Shown: positions 41,917 to 51,088, counted from the first letter of the stretch. The stretch is DNA of 64,000 bases from Rhodospirillales bacterium 24-66-33 (GCA_002281855.1 NCHQ01000020.1:62001-126000); one strand, 5' to 3'. Numbers and translations: made by a program. The notes: generated by a model not told the origin, from the sequence alone.

Positions 41917-41943
41917 CTTATTTCGTTTGTTTCGTTTATTCGT
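41917..41943. repeat. short TTTCG-rich degenerate repeat
   Basis: In the 237-base gap before the hydrolase gene, the unit TTTCGTTT/TTTCGCTTA recurs about three times in a row (TTTCGCTTATTTCGTTTGTT and on). This is an AT-rich island in GC-rich DNA and could be part of a promoter for the gene at 42006. No clear boxes can be assigned. Confidence 0.4.
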
Positions 41944-42005
41944 CGTGACTCCGACTTTTCCAACGGTCTGCTAGGTTGATCCTCTTCTGAGAGGAGACGC
42001 TCCGC

Positions 42006-42842
42006 ATGAGTTCCTACGCCGCGCCATCCCGCACCGTCGGGCGGCTGAAGCGCCCGTTTGGCAATCTCCACTACGAAGTCAGCGGCAGCGGCCCCGCGCT
42101 GATCTTCGCCCACGGGCTGGGCGGCAATCACCTGAGCTGGTGGCAGCAGGTGGCGCACTTCGCGCCGAACTACACCTGCGTGACGTTTGCCCATCGCGGC
42201 TTCGCGCCGTCGGATACGGTCGCGAACGGAGTCGATCCCGCCGACTATCCGGGCGACCTCGCCGCCCTGATCGATCATCTCGGCCTTGCCGAGGTGCGGC
42301 TGGTCGCGCAGTCGATGGGCGGCTGGACGATGCTGGAATATGCGCTCGCCCATCCGGACCGCGTGAAGGCGCTGGTGCTGAGCTCGACCTCGGGGACGCT
42401 CGACCGCCGCGGCAGCGATCCGTCCGGCGGCACCGCGTACGATGCCTGGTTGGCCACATCCGAGGCCGCGATCGCCGCCGGCATGGCGCGCGGCATCCAT
42501 CCGGCGATGGGCGAACGCGCGGCCGAGGCCTTCCCCGCGCTACACCTTCTCTATCGCAGCATCGACGAGATGGCCGGTACGCTCGACAAGGAAAAGCTGC
42601 GCGCCGGCCTGCGCCGCACGGCGACGCGCACCCTGGCGGAATTGAAGACGTTTCGCGTGCCGACCCTGCTGATCGCCGGCAGCGAGGACACCGTCTTCCC
42701 GCCGTTCCTGGCAAGCGCCATCGCGACAAGCCTGCCCTGCGGCGAAGCCCAGATCATCGAGGAGGCCGGACACTCGCCATATTTCGAGCAGGCCGCTAGG
42801 TTCAACGCGCTGGTCGACGCATTCCTCGCGCGACCGCGCTAG
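42006..42842 (+). CDS. alpha/beta hydrolase
   Basis: A 278-residue alpha/beta hydrolase. The oxyanion segment is LIFAHGLGGNHLSWWQQV. The nucleophile elbow is VAQSMGGWTMLE. The acid lies in LLIAGSEDTVFPP and the histidine in EEAGHSPYFEQ. It matches 3-oxoadipate enol-lactonase/epoxide-hydrolase-like esterases. An SD (GAGAGGAGACGCTCCGC) precedes the ATG. The M81 gene follows nine bases after the stop, and the AGGAGG for that gene overlaps this stop. Confidence 0.9.
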   Translation: MSSYAAPSRTVGRLKRPFGNLHYEVSGSGPALIFAHGLGGNHLSWWQQVAHFAPNYTCVTFAHRGFAPSDTVANGVDPADYPGDLAALIDHLGLAEVRLVAQSMGGWTMLEYALAHPDRVKALVLSSTSGTLDRRGSDPSGGTAYDAWLATSEAAIAAGMARGIHPAMGERAAEAFPALHLLYRSIDEMAGTLDKEKLRAGLRRTATRTLAELKTFRVPTLLIAGSEDTVFPPFLASAIATSLPCGEAQIIEEAGHSPYFEQAARFNALVDAFLARPR

Positions 42843-42851
42843 GAGGTTTCT

Positions 42852-44387
42852 TTGTCCCAGGACAATCCGCGTATCGCCGTTCTCGGCTTCGCCATCGAGT
42901 GCAACCGGTTCGCACCGGTGACGACGGCGGAGGATTTCGAACACGACGTCGACATCCGCGGCAACCGTATCGTGAGCGAGGCGCGCTCCGGCAAGTCGAT
43001 CACCATGCCCGACCTGCCGGGCTTCTTCACCGAGATGGATCGCACGGGCAACTGGACGCCGGTGCCGTTGCGCGTCTCGCTGGCGCAGCCCGGCGGTCCA
43101 GTGGAAGAACAGTTCTTCAAGGCCTACCTCGCCGAGATCGAATCCGGCCTGAAGTCGGTCCTGCCGGTCGATGCGATCTTCGTCTCCTGCCATGGCGCCG
43201 CACTCGCGGAGGGCACCGACGATCCCGACGGCGACCTGTTCGAGATGCTGCGCCGCGTCACCGGTCCCGACGTGCCCATCGTCTCGGTGTTCGACCTGCA
43301 CGCCAACGTCTCGCGCCGCATGACCGACAATCTCAGCGTCTTCGTCGGCTATCTCGAAAACCCGCATGTCGACATCTACGAGCGCGGCGTCGAGGCGGCG
43401 AAGCACATGCGCGAGCTGCTCGCCGGCACGCGCACCGCGGTCGAGATGGTCAAGATCCCGCTGGTCCCGCCGCAGATCGCCCTGCTCACCGCACGCGGTC
43501 CCTATGCCGACCTCATCAAGTACGGCCAGACGAAGGTCGGCGGGGACATCCTCAACGTCTCCGTGATGGCGGGCTTCGCCTACAGCGACAGTCCCAAGAA
43601 CGGCCTCACCGCCGTCGTCACGGCGCGCAACGGCAACCGCAAGGCGGCGGGCGACCTGGCGCTCGACATCGCCCAGCGCGCCTGGGGAACGAGGGAACGG
43701 TTCAAGCGGGAGATGATGAACCTGGCCGATGCGGTGCAGCACGCCACCGCCATCGGCCGCGACAAGCGGCGCAAGCCGATCATCCTGGCCGACGTCGCCG
43801 ACAATCCCGGCGGCGGCGGCCGCGGCAACACCACCTATCTGCTGCGCGCGCTCAAGGCGGCGCGGGCGCAGGGCGTCTATTTCGGCGTGTTCAACGACGC
43901 GGCCCTCGCGGCCCAGGCGCACGCGCTGGGCGAAGGCGCGATTTTCAACGCCTCCTTCAACACGCAGGAGCATCAGGAATTCTCCCTGCCCTTCGATTGC
44001 GAAGCCAAGGTGGTGAAGCTCTCCGACGGCCAGTATGTCGGCCGTCGCGGCGTGCTGAAGAACGTCTCGGCCGACATGGGGCCGTCGGCGCTGCTCGATC
44101 TCGGCGGCATCCTCATCGTCGTCATCAGCATCCGCTGCCAGTGCATGGACCCGCGCCAGTTCGAGATGTTTGGCCTGGACATTGCACAGGCCCGGACGGT
44201 GGTCGTGAAGAGCCGTGGCCACTTCCGCGGCGGCTTCGACGAGTTCTTCAAGCCGGAGCAGATCTACGAAGTCGATTGTCCGGGCCTGACCTCGCCGGTG
44301 CTGGCGAACTTCACCTGGACCAAACTGCCGAGGCCCGTCTATCCGCTCGACGAAGAAACGAGCTGGACTCCTCCGGCCATCAATTGA
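42852..44387 (+). CDS. mlrC: M81-family (MlrC) metallopeptidase-like protein
   Basis: A 511-residue protein of the MlrC family (DUF1485 plus MlrC C-terminal domain), named for microcystin degradation but widespread in genomes that lack it. Segments include IAVLGFAIECNRFAPVTT, VSCHGAALAEGTDDPDGDLF and VFDLHANVSRRMTDN, which hold candidate metal ligands. It continues with ADVADNPGGGGRGNTTYLLR. The start is a TTG with an excellent AGGAGG. A peptide-type binding protein follows after 11 bases, so a small peptide or amide substrate is likely. Actual substrate unknown. Confidence 0.9.
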   Translation: MSQDNPRIAVLGFAIECNRFAPVTTAEDFEHDVDIRGNRIVSEARSGKSITMPDLPGFFTEMDRTGNWTPVPLRVSLAQPGGPVEEQFFKAYLAEIESGLKSVLPVDAIFVSCHGAALAEGTDDPDGDLFEMLRRVTGPDVPIVSVFDLHANVSRRMTDNLSVFVGYLENPHVDIYERGVEAAKHMRELLAGTRTAVEMVKIPLVPPQIALLTARGPYADLIKYGQTKVGGDILNVSVMAGFAYSDSPKNGLTAVVTARNGNRKAAGDLALDIAQRAWGTRERFKREMMNLADAVQHATAIGRDKRRKPIILADVADNPGGGGRGNTTYLLRALKAARAQGVYFGVFNDAALAAQAHALGEGAIFNASFNTQEHQEFSLPFDCEAKVVKLSDGQYVGRRGVLKNVSADMGPSALLDLGGILIVVISIRCQCMDPRQFEMFGLDIAQARTVVVKSRGHFRGGFDEFFKPEQIYEVDCPGLTSPVLANFTWTKLPRPVYPLDEETSWTPPAIN

Positions 44388-44398
44388 GGGAGCCCTTC

Positions 44399-45964
44399 AT
44401 GCTGCGTCGTGCCCTGTTCGCCGCCGTCGCGCTGCTCGCCGCAGCGCCTGCTCAAGCCCAGCCCAGCAAGACGCTGAAAGTCGTCATGCAGTCGGATCTC
44501 AAGATCATCGATCCGGTCTGGACCACGGCCTACATCGTCCGCAATCACGGCTATCTCATCTACGACACGCTGTTCGCGCTCGACGCCAAGCTCGAGCCGC
44601 GGCCGCAGATGGTCGAGAGCTGGACGGTGAGCGACGACCAGCTCACCTGGACCTTCAAGCTCCCCGAGGGCCTGAAGTGGCATGACGGCCAGCCGGTGAC
44701 GACGGCGGACGTTCTGCCGTCGATCAATCGCTTCACCGCCAAGGACACGCTGGGCGGCCTGCTGGGCAAGCAGACCCGGGAGATGAAGGCGCTCGACGAC
44801 CGGACCTTCCAGATCGTCCTGAAGCAGCCCTATGGCATGATGCTGAAGACGCTGGCCAAGCCATCCTCCATTCCGCCCTTCATCATGCCCAAGCGGGTCG
44901 CCGAGACGCCGGTCACCCAGCAGATTTCCGACACGACGGGCTCGGGGCCGTTCATCTTCAAGAAGGACGAATGGAAGCCCGGCGAGAAGGTCGTCTATCT
45001 CCGCAATCCCGACTACAAGCCGCGCGCCGAGCCGCCCTCGGGCCTGGCCGGCGGCAAGGTGGCCAAGGTCGATCGCGTCGAATGGGTCTCGATCCCCGAC
45101 GCGCAGACCGCGATCAACGCCCTGCAGCAGGGCGAGATCGACATGATCGAGCAGCCCTCGCACGACCTGCTGCCGGTCATCGAGAAGGACAAGAACGTCG
45201 AGATCGTCATTCCCGACCAGCTCGGCTCGACCTACATCCTGCGCTTCAACTGGAAACAGCCGCCGTTCAACGACGTGCGCTACCGCCGTGCCGCCATGGT
45301 CGCGCTCAACCAGAAGGACTTCCTGCAGGCGGTCATCGGCGATCCGCGCTACTACAAGGTCTGCAAGGCCATGTTCGGCTGCGGCACGCCGCTCGAGAAT
45401 GCGGCCGGCACCGAAGGGATACTCGAATCGCGCTTCGATGAGTCGAAGAAGATCCTGAAGGAGGCCGGCTATGACGGCACGCCGATCGTGCTGCTGCAGT
45501 CGACCGACCTCGCCGTGCTGACCAACCTCGCGCCGGTGGCGAAGACATTGCTGGAGCGCGGCGGCTTCAAGGTCGACATGCAGTCGATGGACTGGCAGAC
45601 GCTGGTCGCCCGACGGGCCAAGAAGGTGCCGGTGGCCGAGGGCGGCTGGAACATCGCCATGACGGCGGCGGCCGCGGTGCTGCTGATCGACCCGGTCAAC
45701 AACCATTATGCCGAGGCGAGCGGAGACCGCGCGCAGTTCGGCTGGCCGCTCGACGAGGAGATCGAACGCCTTCGCCTGGCCTTTGTCGGCGAAGGCGATC
45801 CGAAGAAGCAGTTCGAGATCGCCGAGCAGGTCCAGAAGCGCATCCTGGACGGCGGCGTCACGGTGCCGCTCGGCCAGTTCCTGCAGCCCATGGCCCGGCG
45901 CAAGGGCGTGACGGGCAACATCGAATCGCCCATCACGGTGTTCTGGAACGTCGAGAAGAAGTAG
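44399..45964 (+). CDS. peptide/opine-type ABC transporter binding protein (SBP family 5)
   Basis: A 521-residue periplasmic binding protein with a signal peptide (LFAAVALLAAAPAQAQ). The family 5 signature is spread over LKWHDGQPVTTADVLPSINR and LDDRTFQIVLKQPYGMMLKT. Near the end are LFVGEG-like LAFVGEGDPKKQFEIAEQV and VPLGQFLQPMARRKG. This class binds oligopeptides, nickel complexes or opines. No cognate permease or ATPase gene follows in the window. Its coupling to the MlrC-like enzyme suggests that both handle the same ligand. Confidence 0.92.
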   Translation: MLRRALFAAVALLAAAPAQAQPSKTLKVVMQSDLKIIDPVWTTAYIVRNHGYLIYDTLFALDAKLEPRPQMVESWTVSDDQLTWTFKLPEGLKWHDGQPVTTADVLPSINRFTAKDTLGGLLGKQTREMKALDDRTFQIVLKQPYGMMLKTLAKPSSIPPFIMPKRVAETPVTQQISDTTGSGPFIFKKDEWKPGEKVVYLRNPDYKPRAEPPSGLAGGKVAKVDRVEWVSIPDAQTAINALQQGEIDMIEQPSHDLLPVIEKDKNVEIVIPDQLGSTYILRFNWKQPPFNDVRYRRAAMVALNQKDFLQAVIGDPRYYKVCKAMFGCGTPLENAAGTEGILESRFDESKKILKEAGYDGTPIVLLQSTDLAVLTNLAPVAKTLLERGGFKVDMQSMDWQTLVARRAKKVPVAEGGWNIAMTAAAAVLLIDPVNNHYAEASGDRAQFGWPLDEEIERLRLAFVGEGDPKKQFEIAEQVQKRILDGGVTVPLGQFLQPMARRKGVTGNIESPITVFWNVEKK

Positions 45965-45973
45965 GCGGCCATT

Positions 45974-46082
45974 GTCGTCTGGAGCGAAGCGAAAGACCTA
46001 GCAGACCGACCAGAGGGCTCCTTGACTAGCGCCAGATCCTTTGCTGCGCTCCAGAGCGGGGGTTACCCCGCTCGCGATGACA
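45974..46082. repeat. imperfect palindromic element, type B, with nested hairpin
   Basis: The left arm (GTCGTCTGGAGCGAAGCGAA from 45974) pairs with AGATCCTTTGCTGCGCTCCAG ending at 46054. A separate perfect hairpin AGCGGGG-GTTA-CCCCGCT (46055-46072) follows before a GATGAC end. The overall plan resembles the element at 32061, interrupted by the small hairpin. It lies between the binding protein and the convergent pirin gene. Confidence 0.6.
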
Positions 46083-46110
46083 GTAGGGACTCGCTGGGGT
46101 CCCGTTCCTT

Positions 46111-46989
46111 CTACCGATCCGGCAGCGGGATGAACTCGGGATCCCCTGCCACCATGGCGAAGCGCTTCTCGCGCCAGTCTTCCTTGGCCTTCTCGATCCG
46201 CTCCTTGCTCGAGGAAACGAAGTTCCACCAGATGTGACGCGGGCCGTCGATCGTGGCGCCGCCCAGCAGCATGGCCTTGGCGCCCTCCGGTCCGGCCAAC
46301 ACCTCGACGGTCTGGCCGGGCGCCAGCACCGCGAGATCGCCAACGCCGAGCTGGCTCTCGCCGACCACCATCATGCCCTCGGCGACGTAGATCGCGCGCT
46401 CCTCGTGATCGGGGGTGACGGCCAGCGAGGCGCCGGCGGTCATCTCCACGCCGACGTAGAAAATCGGTGAGAAATGGGTCGTGGGCGCCGTGCGGCCGGC
46501 ATAGGTGCCGACGATCAGACGCAGCGAGGCGCCGCCCTCGGTCCAGGCCGGAAGCCGGGCCGCCTCGACATGCTCGAACGCCGGCGCCGTCTCCTCATGT
46601 GTCTTCGGCAGCGCCACCCAGGTCTGGACGCCGTGCATGCGGAAGCCGGTGGCGCGCATCTCGGGCTCGGTGCGCTCGCTGTGGACAATGCCACTGCCGG
46701 CGGTCATCCAGTTCACGTCGCCTGGCCGGATCGCCTGCGAATAGCCCAGGCTGTCACGATGGTAGATGCCGCCATCGAACAGGTAGGTCACGGTGGCGAG
46801 GCCGATATGCGGATGCGGCCGGACTTCCATGCCGCCACCCGGCGGCACGTCCATCGGGCCGAAATGGTCGAGGAAGATGAAGGGCCCGACGGTACGCCGC
46901 TTGACGCTCGGCAGGACACGGCGGACCGCGAAACCGCCTCCCAGATCGTGCGCCCGTCCCTGGATCAGAAGCTCGATCGGATCGGCCAT
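46111..46989 (-). CDS. pirin family protein
   Basis: A 292-residue bicupin of the pirin family. The iron-binding residues are His59 and His61 (VRPHPHIGLAT), His103 and Glu105 (SGIVHSERTEP). The C-terminal cupin has no metal set, as usual. Some pirins have quercetin 2,3-dioxygenase activity; others act as redox cofactors. An AGGAGGAGAGCGAA ribosome site precedes the ATG. It is divergent from the M23 peptidase gene across a 408-base gap. Confidence 0.93.
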   Translation of the reverse strand: MADPIELLIQGRAHDLGGGFAVRRVLPSVKRRTVGPFIFLDHFGPMDVPPGGGMEVRPHPHIGLATVTYLFDGGIYHRDSLGYSQAIRPGDVNWMTAGSGIVHSERTEPEMRATGFRMHGVQTWVALPKTHEETAPAFEHVEAARLPAWTEGGASLRLIVGTYAGRTAPTTHFSPIFYVGVEMTAGASLAVTPDHEERAIYVAEGMMVVGESQLGVGDLAVLAPGQTVEVLAGPEGAKAMLLGGATIDGPRHIWWNFVSSSKERIEKAKEDWREKRFAMVAGDPEFIPLPDR

Positions 46990-47397
46990 TTCGCTCTCCT
47001 CCTACGCGTGTGCTAGCCACCTCTTCTGGTGGCGCGGGCATCCAGATGCTCAGTCATGCCGGTTATGCGGAAGGGTCGTGCCGGTCAATCCCTGCAGGGC
47101 CGACGTCGCGGGCTCTCGCGTAGTTTCCGGACTTCTTGCGTGATGCGGACTTATTCGCAACGCAGCAAAAACCGTCGCCATTCCCCTGTGACCTTTAAAG
47201 ACTCTGAGGATGCCGAGTCTAAAATTCTAACATTTTCAAGGTGTTAGGCAGTTTTCACGGGTGTTGCATTTTTGCAACTTTTTATGGACTTGTGGATGCT
47301 CCGTGGCCAAAGTGCCCCTCAAGCGGGGCACGCAGGGGCATCGACTGGGGGAGTCGGTGGATCGTCAGGAGCCCCAACCGTCAATTAGTAGCGTTCA
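46990..47397. other. AT-rich intergenic leader with two hairpins, no gene seen
   Basis: This 408-base gap between the pirin and M23 genes contains an AT-rich block (about 47200-47290) unlike its surroundings. It holds the terminator-like hairpin at 47263 and a perfect GTGCCCC ... GGGGCAC hairpin at 47312-47331. No convincing open frame or tRNA is visible. A long 5' leader or small RNA is possible. Confidence 0.45.
47263..47283 (+). terminator. GTTGCA hairpin followed by T5
   Basis: GTTGCA, loop TTTT, TGCAAC, then TTTTT. The form is that of a small intrinsic terminator reading rightwards, but it lies upstream of the M23 gene and the stem is short. It could end a small RNA or attenuate the leader. 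Confidence 0.35.
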
Positions 47398-48834
47398 ATG
47401 AACGGGAGCGGCCACACGATGACGTCCAACATGACGCGTCTCCAACGCGCCTATAGCTGGCGAACCATCCGCAGCCTCACGGCAGCGACCTTTGCAGTCT
47501 CCTCTCTCTTTTGCGCCGCCGGCGCCATGGCCCAGGTGAAGGCCCCCTCCAAGAGCCACCTCAAGAAGCCTGTCGCCCGCTCGGCCCCGGCGCCCGTCCC
47601 CAGCGAAGACGTCCACGCCTTCTCCATCGCGGCCGAAAGCTCGGTCGCGCAGCAGCTCGTCCTCCTGCAGGTCGATCCCAACGATGCGCAGGCTGCCGCC
47701 GACGCCGTCGGCAAGGCCCTGAGCCAGCCCGAGGTAAAGGCTGCCAGCTCCGGCCGCGCCGTGCTCGCCCCTCAGGGCGCCGGCCAGCCCAAGCGCCTCG
47801 TCTCGCTCCAGCTCTATTCGAACAAATCGCTGGCCGTCGACCTCTCGCGGGGCACCGACGGCTCGTTCGGCTTCAAGCTCGCTCCCGGCGCCACCGAGGA
47901 TGACGACGAGCGCGTCTCGAGCCTGCCCGGCTCGGCTCCCGCGACCGTCGGACCGAGTGCGCGCTCCGTAGTGGCCGATTCGGTCAAGACGGTGAAGACC
48001 AGCAGCGCCACCCTGGCCAGTGCTCTGGCGCCGACCGGCGCCAATCCGGCCGCCCTCAAGGAACTGACCCAGGCGCTCGCCGGCTTCGCACCGGCTGCCG
48101 CCCGCATCGACGTCGTTCAGGGCCGGACGATCGACGGCACGCCGCGCATTCTCGTGGCGAGCCTGGGTGATGGCACGGCCCGGCAATCCTTCTGGTGGTT
48201 CGCCCCCCAGAACCAGCCCGAAGGCTGGTTCGACGACCAGGGCCGACGGCTCGGCGGCACAGCCCTCGCCAATCCGCGGCCCGAAGCGCGGCAATCCTCG
48301 CCGTTCGGCACGCGGCGCTACTATGGCCGCAGGAGCGGCGGCGGCTTCCACAACGGCATCGACTTCGAGGGCAAGACCGGCGACCCGATCTATGCGGCTG
48401 CCGACGGCGTCATCAATCACCAGGGCTGGTATTTCAACTACGGCCGCACGGTGAAGCTCAGCCATGCCGACAGTTTCGAGACGCTCTATGCGCACATGTC
48501 GCGCTTCGCCGAGGGGATGGGCCCCGGCACACGCGTCCGCAAGGGCGACCTGATCGGCTATGTCGGGTCGACCGGCCGCTCCACCGGCGCGCACCTGCAC
48601 TTCTCGGTGATCGTGAACGGCCAGTTCGTGGACCCGCAGCCCTACATTTCCGACAAGGGCGGCAACGGCAGTCTGGCGGGCGAGCAGCTCGTCTCCTATC
48701 GGCAATGGCAGCAGGAGATCAAGCGCGCCTCCGAGCGCAGCCGCGGCAGCAGCGACAACCGTTTCCAGGGCCTGCAGGGCGCGGATCCGTGGTCGTCCAA
48801 CCCCTTCTCGTCGCGCACCGCCGACCGTCTCTGA
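47398..48834 (+). CDS. M23-family metallopeptidase (LytM domain, secreted)
   Basis: A 478-residue exported protein with an N-terminal hydrophobic leader (AATFAVSSLFCAAGAMAQ). A long middle region of unclear fold carries Ala/Val-rich stretches. The C-terminal M23 domain has the zinc site in GGGFHNGIDFEGKTGDPIYA, AHMSRF and GAHLHFSVIVNGQFVDPQPY. M23 enzymes cleave peptidoglycan cross-links or act as inactive regulators; here the HxxxD and HxH ligands are intact. Start could be 47398 or the ATG at 47419. It is preceded by a long AT-rich leader. Confidence 0.92.
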   Translation: MNGSGHTMTSNMTRLQRAYSWRTIRSLTAATFAVSSLFCAAGAMAQVKAPSKSHLKKPVARSAPAPVPSEDVHAFSIAAESSVAQQLVLLQVDPNDAQAAADAVGKALSQPEVKAASSGRAVLAPQGAGQPKRLVSLQLYSNKSLAVDLSRGTDGSFGFKLAPGATEDDDERVSSLPGSAPATVGPSARSVVADSVKTVKTSSATLASALAPTGANPAALKELTQALAGFAPAAARIDVVQGRTIDGTPRILVASLGDGTARQSFWWFAPQNQPEGWFDDQGRRLGGTALANPRPEARQSSPFGTRRYYGRRSGGGFHNGIDFEGKTGDPIYAAADGVINHQGWYFNYGRTVKLSHADSFETLYAHMSRFAEGMGPGTRVRKGDLIGYVGSTGRSTGAHLHFSVIVNGQFVDPQPYISDKGGNGSLAGEQLVSYRQWQQEIKRASERSRGSSDNRFQGLQGADPWSSNPFSSRTADRL

Positions 48835-48965
48835 TCTCCGGCGATTGCACGCGCACTGCCGTTGCGCAGGTCCGGCGGTTCGCCTACGAATTGCGTCATC
48901 GATTCTGAACGGTCGCGACAGGCGACTGACGGGAACGTCCGAGGCAACCACGAGGGATGACAAAA

Positions 48966-49843
48966 ATGCTCAAGAAAATGATGGCCGGCGTCGTCACCGC
49001 CGGTCTGGTCGGTGTCGCCGGCACGGCGCATGCCGGCAAGGATCTCGATGCGGTGAAGGCGCGCGGCCAGCTGGTCTGCGGCATCAACACGGGCGTCGCG
49101 GGCTTCGCGCAGCAGGACGACAAGGGCAAGTGGACAGGCCTGGACGTCGATGTCTGCCGCGCCGTTTCGGCCGCGATCTTCGGTGACTCCGAGAAGGTCA
49201 AATACGTGCCGACCACGGCACAGCAGCGCTTCACCGCCCTGCAATCGGGCGAGGTCGACGTGCTCTCGCGCAACACGACCTACACGCTGACCCGCGACAC
49301 CGCGCTCGGCCTCGAGTTCACCGGCATCAACTACTATGACGGCCAGGGTTTCATGGTCCCGAAGAAGCTCGGCGTGAAGAGCGCCAAGGAGCTGAACGGC
49401 GCCACCATCTGCGTCCAGCCGGGCACCACGACCGAGCTCAACCTCGCCGACTATTTCCGCGCCAACAAGATGAGCTTCAAGCCGGTCGTCATCGAGAAGG
49501 TCGAGGAAATCCGCGCCGCCTTCTATGCCGGCCGCTGCGACGTCTACACGACCGACGCCTCGGGCCTCTATTCGACGCGCGCCGCGAACACCCCGGCCCC
49601 GGCCAAGCCGGACGACTTCATCATCCTGCCGGAGATCATCTCCAAGGAGCCGCTGGGACCGGCGGTGCGCCAGGGCGACAACCAGTTCGCCGACATCGTG
49701 CGCTGGGCCTTCTACGCCATGGTCGAGGCCGAGGAGCACGGCATCACCTCGAAGAACGTCGACGAGATGCTGAAGAGCGACAATCCCGGGATCAAGCGCA
49801 TCCTCGGCGGGGCGGCCTGCAGTATTCCCCGCCGATCCGCTAG
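48966..49843 (+). pseudogene. aapJ: amino-acid ABC binding protein, copy 1, 3' deletion with frameshift
   Basis: General L-amino-acid binding protein of the AapJ type. The signal peptide (MAGVVTAGLVGVAGTAHA) and KDLDAVKARGQLVCGINTG are intact, up to DNPGIKRILGG. Intact AapJ proteins then have about 50 more residues before the terminal GGLQYxPPxR. Here the sequence jumps straight to GGLQYSPPIR in the +1 frame (49813-49840), followed by TAG. So an internal stretch is lost and the frame shifts. In the original frame translation runs on past 50300. The ATG at 48966 is preferred over 48957 by SD spacing. A terminator follows. Confidence 0.85.
49711..49811 (+). repeat. 101-nt block identical to 50735-50835
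   Basis: From TCTACGCCATGGTCGAGGCC to the GGCGGG at 49811, all 101 bases are the same in both aapJ copies, while the rest of the two genes differs at many positions. Each identical block ends exactly at the deletion point. It may mark gene conversion, deletion by recombination or an assembly fault. Confidence 0.9.
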
Positions 49844-49864
49844 GTCTTCCTGGCGCGTCATTAC

Positions 49865-49893
49865 AAACCGCCGCCCGCAAGGGCGGCGGTTTT
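49865..49893 (+). terminator. intrinsic terminator after aapJ copy 1
   Basis: Perfect 12-bp stem AAACCGCCGCCC, tetraloop GCAA, GGGCGGCGGTTT, running into TTTT. It lies 22 bases after the TAG of the first aapJ copy and should separate it from the second copy and the permeases, leaving the latter with their own promoter. Confidence 0.85.
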
Positions 49894-49983
49894 CGTTTGG
49901 GCTGCGTGCGCTCATTTTGGCCTGCGGCTTGCAAGCCCCGCGAAGAAGGCGGCATGCTGTGTTCAAGAACAGGGGGAGGTTGA

Positions 49984-50957
49984 ATGCGCAACAGGATCGT
50001 GGCGGCAGCTGCCGGTATCGTCGCAGCTCTGATAGGCGCCGCCGGGACGGCACACGCGGGCAAGGACCTGGATGCCGTCAGGGCCCGGGGCGCGCTGAAC
50101 TGCGGCGTCGGGATCGGCACCGCCGGCTTCATGCTCGCCGACAGCCAGGGCAAGTGGAAGGGCCTCTCGGTCGACGTCTGCCGAGCCGTCGCGGCCACCA
50201 TCTTCGGGGATTCGGAGAAGGTGAGGTATGTCCCCCTCACCTCCCAGCAGCGCTTCACCGCGGTGCAGTCGAGCGAAGTCGACATCGTGATGGGCAACGC
50301 CACCTACACGTTGACCCGCGATACCGCGCTGGGGCTCGATTTCACGGGCATCTATTACTATGACGGCCAGGGCTTCCTGGTGCCGAAGAAGCTCGGCGTG
50401 AAGAGCGCAAGGGAGCTGAGCGGCGCGACGGTCTGCGTGGCGCCCGGCACCACCACCGAACTCAACCTCGCCGACTATTTCCGGGCCAACAAGATGACCT
50501 TCAAGCCGGTCGTCATCGAGAAGGTCGACGAGATCCGCTCGGCCTTCTTCTCCGGCCGCTGCGACGTCTACACGACCGACGCATCGAGCCTCGCCGCCAC
50601 GCGCGCCGCCAACGTGCCGCCGCCGCAGACCATCGACGACTACGTCATCCTGCCGGAGATCATCTCCAAGGAGCCGCTGGGACCGGTCGTGCGTCACGGC
50701 GACAATCAATTCGCCGACATCGTGCGATGGGCGCTCTACGCCATGGTCGAGGCCGAGGAGCACGGCATCACCTCGAAGAACGTCGACGAGATGCTGAAGA
50801 GCGACAATCCCGGGATCAAGCGCATCCTCGGCGGGTCGGTAACTACGGCGAGAGCTTCGACCGCAACGTCGGCATGGGATCGCCCCTCAAGATCGCCCGC
50901 GGCCAGAACGCGCTGTGGACGCAGGGCGGCCTCCAATACTCCCCGCCCATCCGTTGA
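49984..50957 (+). pseudogene. aapJ: amino-acid ABC binding protein, copy 2, 3' deletion with frameshift
   Basis: Second AapJ-type binding protein, with signal peptide (IVAAAAGIVAALIGAAGTAHA is split by Ala runs) and KDLDAVRARGALNCGVGIG. It is intact to DNPGIKRILGG. The next bases encode, in another frame, VGNYGESFDRNVGMGSPLK and then GGLQYSPPIR before a TGA at 50955. About 20 residues and the frame are lost compared with intact AapJ. In the original frame an aberrant tail runs to 51027. It directly precedes aapQ, the position of the functional aapJ in such operons, so it may be an assembly artefact rather than a dead gene. Confidence 0.8.
50735..50835 (+). repeat. 101-nt block identical to 49711-49811
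   Basis: Partner of the block in the first aapJ copy. It ends at GGCGGG (50835), immediately before the sequence jumps to TCGGTAACTACGG, out of frame. The distance between the two blocks is 1,024 bases. Confidence 0.9.
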
Positions 50958-51035
50958 TGCAGGGCGATCGCGGCTGGGGATGGCGGGTTTTGTCCCGTTG
51001 CGCAGGGGCAATTCCCACATACACTGAGGGCAATA

Positions 51036-51054
51036 CCGGGCATACAACGCCCGG
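51036..51054 (+). promoter_or_regulatory. hairpin between aapJ and aapQ
   Basis: CCGGGC, loop ATACAAC, GCCCGG. It lies in the 131-base gap after the binding protein and before the permease. Hairpins here commonly stabilise the binding-protein mRNA and reduce permease expression in ABC operons; that role is inferred. Confidence 0.4.
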
Positions 51055-51088
51055 GCGGAAAGACCGCACCAGGCAGGGGGAATAGCGT

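Noticed and set aside
41769..42005. Possible small gene in the gap before the hydrolase at 42006
   Set aside because: Frames here have no ribosome site or motif; the TTTCG-rich tract looks regulatory or accidental.
42899..44398. Upstream extension of the binding-protein frame through the M81 gene
   Set aside because: The real start at 44399 begins a signal peptide; the upstream part is a second frame of the M81 gene.
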